Origin: Bacteroidota bacterium | Lineage (GTDB): Bacteria > Bacteroidota > Ignavibacteria > SZUA-365 | NCBI GenBank assembly: GCA_029907355.1 | Contig: JARYLZ010000022.1 | Span: 1 to 39,146 of the forward strand | Length of the DNA stretch: 39,146 nucleotides | Reading direction: 5' to 3' | Part shown: piece by piece, positions 34,898 to 39,146 of the stretch | Position numbering within the stretch: position 1 is the first letter of the stretch | Layout of the letters: every line of letters starts with the position of its first letter | Program-made: the position numbers and the translations under genes | The notes under the pieces: model-generated | What the model was told of the DNA's origin: nothing | Databases searched by the model: none | The model's input: the letters and a program-made list of their open reading frames with translations, nothing else

Positions 34898-35998
34898 TCA
34901 TGCATGCTTTTCGATGAAGGGGACTTTCACGACGCGGGCGGGGACATCCTGCCCGCGGATCCGTACGTGCATCGAGGCGCCGGGTTCGGACACCGCGACG
35001 GGAACATACGCCATGGCGATACAGCGTTCGAGCATCGGGGACATCGTCCCGCTCGTCACGACACCGGCAGGCACACCGTTCACGATCACCTCGTAGCCGT
35101 GGCGCGGAACGCTTCGCCCTTCGACGAGCAAACCCACGAGTTTCCGTTTGAGCCCCGCCTCTTTCGCCCGGACGAGGGCATCGCGGCCGACGAACTCGCC
35201 TTTCCCGAGTTTAGTGATCCAGCCCAGACCCGCTTCCAACGGGTTCGTCGTCCTGTCGATATCGTTGCCGTACAAGCAGTAGCCCACCTCCAAGCGCAGG
35301 GTATCCCGCGCCCCGAGCCCGATCGGTGCTATCTCGAACTCCTCTCCGGCCTCGAATATGGCATCCCACATGCGTTTCGCGAGGCCGATATCCGCTTCGA
35401 AATAGACCTCGTACCCGAGTTCCCCCGTGTAACCGGTGCGCGAAACGAGGCAGTCTATCCCGGCGATGCGCCCGCGGAGGAAATGGTAGTACGGGAGCGA
35501 CGCGAGGTCCAGATCCGTCAGACGAGCGAGCGTCTCGAGGGATTTCGGTCCTTGGATCGCCAGGAGCGCCGTTTCGTCGCTTCGATTCACGAGCGTCACA
35601 TCGCCCGCGACGTGATCGGACAACCACGCGAAGTCCTTCGCGATGTTCGAGGCGTTCACGACGAGCTGAACCGTGTCTCCGCAATGATAGACGAGAAGGT
35701 CGTCCACGATCCCCCCGTCGTCGTAACACATCGCCGAGTACTGGACTTTCCCCTCCGAAAGCCGCGTGACGTCGTTCGTGGTCATGCGCTGGATGAACGC
35801 GAAGGCATCGCGGCCGCGGATCTCGAACTCGCCCATGTGCGTGACGTCGAAGACTCCGACCGTCGTGCGAACACGCTTGTGCTCGGCGATAATGCCCTGG
35901 TACTGGACGGGCATGCGGAAACCCGCGAAATCCACCATCTTCGCTCCGAGAGCGACGTGGATATCGTGAAACGGTGTGCGTTTGACTGGTTGTTCCAT
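34898..35998 (-). CDS. gcvT: Aminomethyltransferase (glycine cleavage system T protein)
   Basis: GcvT moves the methylene group from lipoyl-H protein to tetrahydrofolate, releasing ammonia. The 366-residue length is typical. Landmarks are KRTPFHDIHVALGAKMVDFAG, the catalytic-region VFDVTHMGEFEIRG (~residue 50), GKVQYSAMCYDDGGIVDDLL, LLAIQGPKSLETLARL, SRTGYTGELGYEVYFE, GLGARDTLRLEVGYCLYGND and GVVTSGTMSPMLERCIAMAYV near the end. The genes for the H and P proteins and lipoamide dehydrogenase are not in this window, so gcvT stands alone here between a transaldolase-like gene (33 bp upstream) and ftsK. Confidence 0.96.
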   Translation of the reverse strand: MEQPVKRTPFHDIHVALGAKMVDFAGFRMPVQYQGIIAEHKRVRTTVGVFDVTHMGEFEIRGRDAFAFIQRMTTNDVTRLSEGKVQYSAMCYDDGGIVDDLLVYHCGDTVQLVVNASNIAKDFAWLSDHVAGDVTLVNRSDETALLAIQGPKSLETLARLTDLDLASLPYYHFLRGRIAGIDCLVSRTGYTGELGYEVYFEADIGLAKRMWDAIFEAGEEFEIAPIGLGARDTLRLEVGYCLYGNDIDRTTNPLEAGLGWITKLGKGEFVGRDALVRAKEAGLKRKLVGLLVEGRSVPRHGYEVIVNGVPAGVVTSGTMSPMLERCIAMAYVPVAVSEPGASMHVRIRGQDVPARVVKVPFIEKHA

Positions 35999-36031
35999 GA
36001 TGGGTGCTTTTTAAGAAAAGGTGAAGAAACG

Positions 36032-36685
36032 TCAGACGAGTTTCGCCTGGCTGCTGTTCCAGTCGCGGAGGAAGTTCTCGAGACCGATGTCCGTAAGGGG
36101 ATGGCGGAACAACTGTTCGATGACCTTGAACGGGATGGTGGCCGCGTGCGCCCCTGCAAGCGCAGCCTCGAGAACGTGGATGGGATGCCTGATGCTCGCG
36201 ACGAGTACCTCGGTCGTGAAACCGTAATTACGGTATATCGTGAGGATTCGGCGGATCAATTCCATGCCGTCTATGCTCACATCGTCGAGACGCCCGACGA
36301 AGGGAGAGACGTACGTCGCTCCCGCTTTCGCCGCAAGCAGGGCTTGTGTCGGCGAGAAACAGAGGGTCACGTTCGTCTTCACACCCTCCCGCGATAACGT
36401 GCGCACAGCCGCCAGGCCGTCCTTCGTCAACGGAATCTTCACGACGATGTTCGGGTGGATAGCGGCGAGATCGCGTGCTTCGGGAATGATTTCCTCCGTC
36501 TTCGTCGAAACGACCTCGGCGCTTATCGGCCCGTCGACGACCTCAAGGATCTCGGCGAGCAGTTGACGGAAATTCTTCCCTTCCTTGGCGACAAGGCTGG
36601 GATTGGTCGTAACACCGTCGAGAAGTCCCATCGCGGCGGCTTTCCGAATCTCCCCGATATTCGCCGTGTCGATAAAAATTTTCAT
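36032..36685 (-). CDS. Transaldolase / fructose-6-phosphate aldolase-like enzyme (TalC/MipB subfamily)
   Basis: The 217-residue length is that of the short, decameric TalC/Fsa subfamily. Sequence signs are [34 protein letters not shown], the Schiff-base Lys in [18 protein letters not shown] (~residue 85), [34 protein letters not shown] (key segment ~103-137) and [22 protein letters not shown]. Members either act as transaldolase in the pentose-phosphate pathway or as fructose-6-phosphate aldolase; the sequence read by eye does not separate these. It heads the fsa-gcvT-ftsK-lolA group. A strong hairpin lies about 90 bp upstream. Confidence 0.93.
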   Translation of the reverse strand: MKIFIDTANIGEIRKAAAMGLLDGVTTNPSLVAKEGKNFRQLLAEILEVVDGPISAEVVSTKTEEIIPEARDLAAIHPNIVVKIPLTKDGLAAVRTLSREGVKTNVTLCFSPTQALLAAKAGATYVSPFVGRLDDVSIDGMELIRRILTIYRNYGFTTEVLVASIRHPIHVLEAALAGAHAATIPFKVIEQLFRHPLTDIGLENFLRDWNSSQAKLV

Positions 36686-36774
36686 GGCGTTTTATTTAAG
36701 GTATTACTTGAAGAAAAAGACTCAAGGCAATATGAGAACATACAAAAGCAGGGCACAAGATGCAATGCTGCGAT

Positions 36775-36797
36775 GGGGAAATCATGGTCATTTCCCC
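36775..36797. repeat. 8-bp perfect inverted repeat in the leader of the transaldolase-like gene
   Basis: GGGGAAAT (36775-36782) and ATTTCCCC (36790-36797) form a perfect stem around a 7-nt loop, extendable by a wobble and an A-T pair. It is 90 bp upstream of the start at 36685 and is not followed by a T-run on either strand, so it is more likely a leader structure or operator than a terminator. Confidence 0.45.
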
Positions 36798-36884
36798 GTA
36801 TTCTGTTCAAGGATTTCTCCCAAACAATAGAATCGAAGGCCTCTAGCGGTTTCCCGTCGTGCATCCCGATTCGATTCGGTATGG

Positions 36885-36917
36885 AAAAACCCTTCGAGAA
36901 AATTCTTTCAAGAAGGG
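36885..36917 (-). terminator. Terminator overlapping the queD stop codon
   Basis: On the minus strand CCCTTC (36912-36917) pairs with GAAGGG (36890-36895), with five more pairs inside after a two-base mismatch. It is followed directly by five U residues (36885-36889). The upstream arm overlaps the final codons and the stop (36908-36910) of queD. Confidence 0.65.
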
Positions 36918-37357
36918 ATCGGCTTGCTGCGGTTTGCGGAGGCAAAAGTGTCTTCCGTTTCTTGCAACCGCAATGTTATGGAACGGAGGCGGGGGTCTCC
37001 CGCAAGAGCGTCCCACACTCTGTCGAGCAGGAAGAGGACGATATTTTCCGCCGTCGCAGAACATGGGAACAAGAAATGCTTAAAGCCCCGGCTTTCCAAG
37101 AAGGATCGCACAGGCACATCGTTCTCCTCGCACAGGAAGGCGTGGTCGAGAGGTTCGATGATCGGGAGGACCGCGCTGGTTAGATCTGCGTAATCGATCA
37201 CCATCCCGTTGTCATCCCTGAACCCTTCCACTTCCACCCAGAGCTTATACGAATGGCCGTGGATATTGGAGCATAACCCTGGGTGGGAAGGGAGTCGGTG
37301 ACCCATTTCCCACCGGAAGAGTTTCGCGACCCGGACGACGTCACCGTTGTGTTCCAC
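36908..37357 (-). CDS. queD: 6-carboxytetrahydropterin synthase / 6-pyruvoyltetrahydropterin synthase family
   Basis: QueD converts 7,8-dihydroneopterin triphosphate to 6-carboxytetrahydropterin, the second step to queuosine. The 149-residue protein has the zinc and catalytic residues of the family: His in FRWEMGHRLPSH, catalytic Cys in GLCSNIHGHSYKL with its two zinc His, MVIDYADLTSAV, PLDHAFL, the PCSATAENIVLFLLDRV segment and Glu in LRLQETEDTFASA. The start is ATG 37357. It sits 114 bp after lptG and ends in its own terminator, so it may be the end of the lptF-lptG transcript or separate. QueA is encoded elsewhere in the window (8851-9885). A pterin-synthase role other than queuosine cannot be excluded. 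Confidence 0.9.
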   Translation of the reverse strand: MEHNGDVVRVAKLFRWEMGHRLPSHPGLCSNIHGHSYKLWVEVEGFRDDNGMVIDYADLTSAVLPIIEPLDHAFLCEENDVPVRSFLESRGFKHFLFPCSATAENIVLFLLDRVWDALAGDPRLRSITLRLQETEDTFASANRSKPIPS

Positions 37358-37420
37358 CGCGTGGCACGCCTCATTGACTCCGTATCATCCTTCCCTTCTC
37401 CTCTTAGGCTCGAAGGGCTC

Positions 37421-37447
37421 GCATGCAATCTACGGTGCGCTGCATGC
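37421..37447. repeat. 7-bp inverted repeat between lptG and queD
   Basis: GCATGCA (37421-37427) and TGCATGC (37441-37447) are perfect inverted copies with a 13-nt spacer, 64 bp before the queD start. It may be an operator or leader hairpin; the short arms also allow chance. Confidence 0.3.
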
Positions 37448-37471
37448 CGTTCCAAGGACCGACAGCATCGA

Positions 37472-38578
37472 TCATCGGCGGGTGCGGAGCATGATGCCGC
37501 AGCCTGAGAGGAAGAATATAAGATTCGGAATCCAAGCCGCCGCCAGTGGCGGGATACTGCCGTTGTAGCCGAAGACCTGGCTGAGTTTCTGGCTCACGAG
37601 ATAGATGAAGCACAGGAAAATACTGACCCCGAACTGCACGGAGAGGCCGCTCCGTCGCTTGATGGACGCGAAGGGGACACCGAAGAACACGACGATGAGA
37701 GAAGCGAAAGGAAACGCCATTTTCCCATGATAATCCACGAGAAGACGATTGATATCGCTCCCCGCGACACGCTGGCGCTCGATGTAGCTGCGAAGTTCAC
37801 CGAGCTCCATTTCTTCGGGTTTCTGCTGCATGCGCAGGATGATCTCCGGAGTCACGACGGATGTGCTGAGGTCGAGGGAATCGTACCGTGTCACCGTCTC
37901 GCGGATTCCCGGCTTCGACGCCTTCTCGAGGGTGAACCGCCGGTGCACGACATCGAACGCCCTCCATTTCCGCCGACCGGGGTCCCAGCGCATCCAGGCG
38001 GCGTCGATGCGCTCGGCCGTGTGCGTCGCATCCGACGGGTCGAAGCGGTAGACGGCGATGCGGCGTGCGATGGACTCCGTTTCGTCGAAGAAGTCGAGCG
38101 AGAGGATGCGCCCGTCCGATTCCTGGAAGAAGAGGTTGTACCGACCGCCGGTCGCGAGATGCTTCTTGAGGTATTCGCGTTCCAGCCGAAGCCGAGACGC
38201 GTTGACGCGCGGCTCGACCCATCCATCGAAAACGAGCATGACCCCGCTGGCAACGGCACCGATCAAGAGGAACGGGACCATGAAGCGCGCCAAGCTCACC
38301 CCGCCGGACGTGATGATGGTCAGCTCGTTGGTCGCGCTCATTTTCCCCGCTACGAAGAGCGCCGCCAGCAGCATGGCGACGGGCATCATCAGGCTGAAAA
38401 TGCGCGGGAGGAAATAGATGTAATAGAGCGTGATGATGTGCGTCGGGACATGCTCGTCGAGGAAGTCGTCGATATTCTCGATCATGTCAACCATGATGAA
38501 AAGCATGCAGAACGCGACGATCGCGAAAAGCGTCGCTTTGATGAACTCCATGCCGACGTAGCGATCGATCAGGCGCAT
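37472..38578 (-). CDS. lptG: LptG-like permease of the lipopolysaccharide transport ABC complex (YjgP/YjgQ family)
   Basis: LptF and LptG form the inner-membrane pair that, with LptB, extracts lipopolysaccharide for transport by LptC-A-D. The 368-residue length fits. The N-terminal half has three predicted helices (IKATLFAIVAFCMLFIMVDM; LMMPVAMLLAALFVA; FMVPFLLIGAVASGVMLVF) with the coupling segment MSATNELTIITSGGVSL. A periplasmic beta-jellyroll (~125-260) follows, then three C-terminal helices (AFPFASLIVVFFGVPFASIK onward). It starts 6 bp after the stop of the upstream permease gene. Which of the two is F and which is G is assigned by gene order only. Confidence 0.9.
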   Translation of the reverse strand: MRLIDRYVGMEFIKATLFAIVAFCMLFIMVDMIENIDDFLDEHVPTHIITLYYIYFLPRIFSLMMPVAMLLAALFVAGKMSATNELTIITSGGVSLARFMVPFLLIGAVASGVMLVFDGWVEPRVNASRLRLEREYLKKHLATGGRYNLFFQESDGRILSLDFFDETESIARRIAVYRFDPSDATHTAERIDAAWMRWDPGRRKWRAFDVVHRRFTLEKASKPGIRETVTRYDSLDLSTSVVTPEIILRMQQKPEEMELGELRSYIERQRVAGSDINRLLVDYHGKMAFPFASLIVVFFGVPFASIKRRSGLSVQFGVSIFLCFIYLVSQKLSQVFGYNGSIPPLAAAWIPNLIFFLSGCGIMLRTRR

Positions 38579-38584
38579 CCGCGG

Positions 38585-39146
38585 TCAGGCCTCATGGGGG
38601 TTTCGGTGGCGGGTCTCCTCGGCGGGTCGCCACGTTCTCGGCAGGAACCTGGCGAGACGCGTCCAGTCGATGACCGTCGTTTCGCGCGCCGTCCGTACAG
38701 TGAGGAAAGCCCCGCAGAGGCCGAGGATAATGTTCGCGCTCCACATGCCGACGAAGGGCGACAGAACTCCTCGGTCGGCGAGTTTTTCTCCTCCGATCAG
38801 GCACGCCCAGTAGAAGAGGAAGAAACCGAGACTCATTCCCGCCCCGACGCCGAAACCACCCCTTCTCGCCATCATGCCGAGCGGCGCACCGATGAACACG
38901 AAGACGAAGCAGGCGACGGGAATGGAGTATTTCTTGTAGATCTCCACGAGGTATGCATTCATCTGCTTCGTATCGTACGAGTTCGCACCGGCATCCGCCG
39001 CCGCGTAGGCCTGGGCCTGGCGAAGCTCGGACAGAGCCCGAAAGAGGGCGGAAACGGTGTCCCCCGATGTGCTCTTCGATTCGGCTTGTGGCACCGGCGA
39101 GGAAGGGGCGGGGAAAGCGATCTTCGCTGCGGTCGATGCGGCAGAA
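38585..39146 (-). CDS. lptF: LptF-like permease, C-terminal part (5' end beyond the right edge)
   Basis: The minus-strand frame is open to the right edge, so the N-terminal helices and most of the periplasmic domain are outside the window. What remains has a linker (SELRQAQAYAAADA), then the charged NAYLVEIYKKYSIPVACFVFVFIGAPLGMMARRGGFGVGAGMSLGFF segment (two helices), and a final helix around SANIILGLCGAFLTV. This is the standard C-terminal half of a YjgP/YjgQ permease. It is 6 bp upstream of lptG. The GTG at 39094 is internal and not the start. Confidence 0.88.
   Translation of the reverse strand, partial: SAASTAAKIAFPAPSSPVPQAESKSTSGDTVSALFRALSELRQAQAYAAADAGANSYDTKQMNAYLVEIYKKYSIPVACFVFVFIGAPLGMMARRGGFGVGAGMSLGFFLFYWACLIGGEKLADRGVLSPFVGMWSANIILGLCGAFLTVRTARETTVIDWTRLARFLPRTWRPAEETRHRNPHEA

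Noticed and set aside
34217-36397. 726-codon plus-strand frame across ftsK, gcvT and the transaldolase-like gene
   Set aside because: It spans three clearly recognised genes on the other strand and has no recognisable domain.
36585-37183. Plus-strand frames around the transaldolase-like gene and queD
   Set aside because: Shadows of the two minus-strand genes and the terminator between them.

Overview
This 39-kb window comes from a GC-rich (roughly 57-60 % by eye) Gram-negative bacterium, most plausibly of the Bacteroidota/Chlorobiota superphylum (an Ignavibacteria- or Kapabacteria-like lineage). The signs are two very large secreted proteins with type IX secretion (T9SS) C-terminal sorting domains, a carboxypeptidase-regulatory/DUF5686 outer-membrane protein, OmpA-like proteins, LptF/LptG, a LolA-like carrier and a TAnnTTTG-type candidate promoter. 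The lineage is inferred from gene families only. No tRNA, rRNA, CRISPR array, insertion sequence or phage gene was found.

Layout. 1-7275 (+): the end of an OmpA-type protein with two OmpA modules, then a 1,990-residue secreted protein made of a BNR/Ycf48-like propeller, about 13 tandem ASH-type beta-sandwich modules, a cohesin-like domain and a T9SS tail. 7294-9885 (-): queA-ispD-rsmI housekeeping operon. 10343-14512 (+): buk, an IorA-like gene and an IorB::Ptb fusion gene. 14749-17199 (+): DUF5686 outer-membrane protein. 17259-21673 (-): M20 deacylase, dapB, dapA, LD-carboxypeptidase and a family-2 glycosyltransferase, i.e. a lysine/diaminopimelate and cell-wall operon. 21757-30879 (-): a 3,040-residue T9SS-secreted protein, flanked by a strong terminator downstream and an AT-rich promoter region of about 600 bp upstream. 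31473-36685 (-): transaldolase-like gene, gcvT, ftsK and a lolA-like gene, tightly packed. 36908-39146 (-): lptF (cut by the window edge), lptG and queD.

The most unusual part is 10343-14512. Butyrate kinase is followed by a protein with the fold order of indolepyruvate:ferredoxin oxidoreductase alpha (IorA), but without the ferredoxin domain, the Cys-Pro-Gly-Cys-Pro-His-Arg motif, or the GDS motif that holds thiamine diphosphate. Next comes one polypeptide whose first ~185 residues look like IorB (2-oxoacid oxidoreductase gamma) and whose last ~310 residues are a well-conserved phosphate butyryltransferase. Normal logic would be 2-oxoacid -> acyl-CoA (Ior) -> acyl-phosphate (Ptb) -> acid + ATP (Buk). 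Here the oxidoreductase parts appear catalytically eroded yet are retained and physically tied to Ptb. This suggests a scaffold, a channelling complex or a regulatory module built from a dead oxidoreductase. Just downstream, 14548-14639 can fold into a three-way-junction-like structure with a perfect 12-bp closing stem, which no gene explains.

All functional calls come from reading protein motifs. No database search was run.
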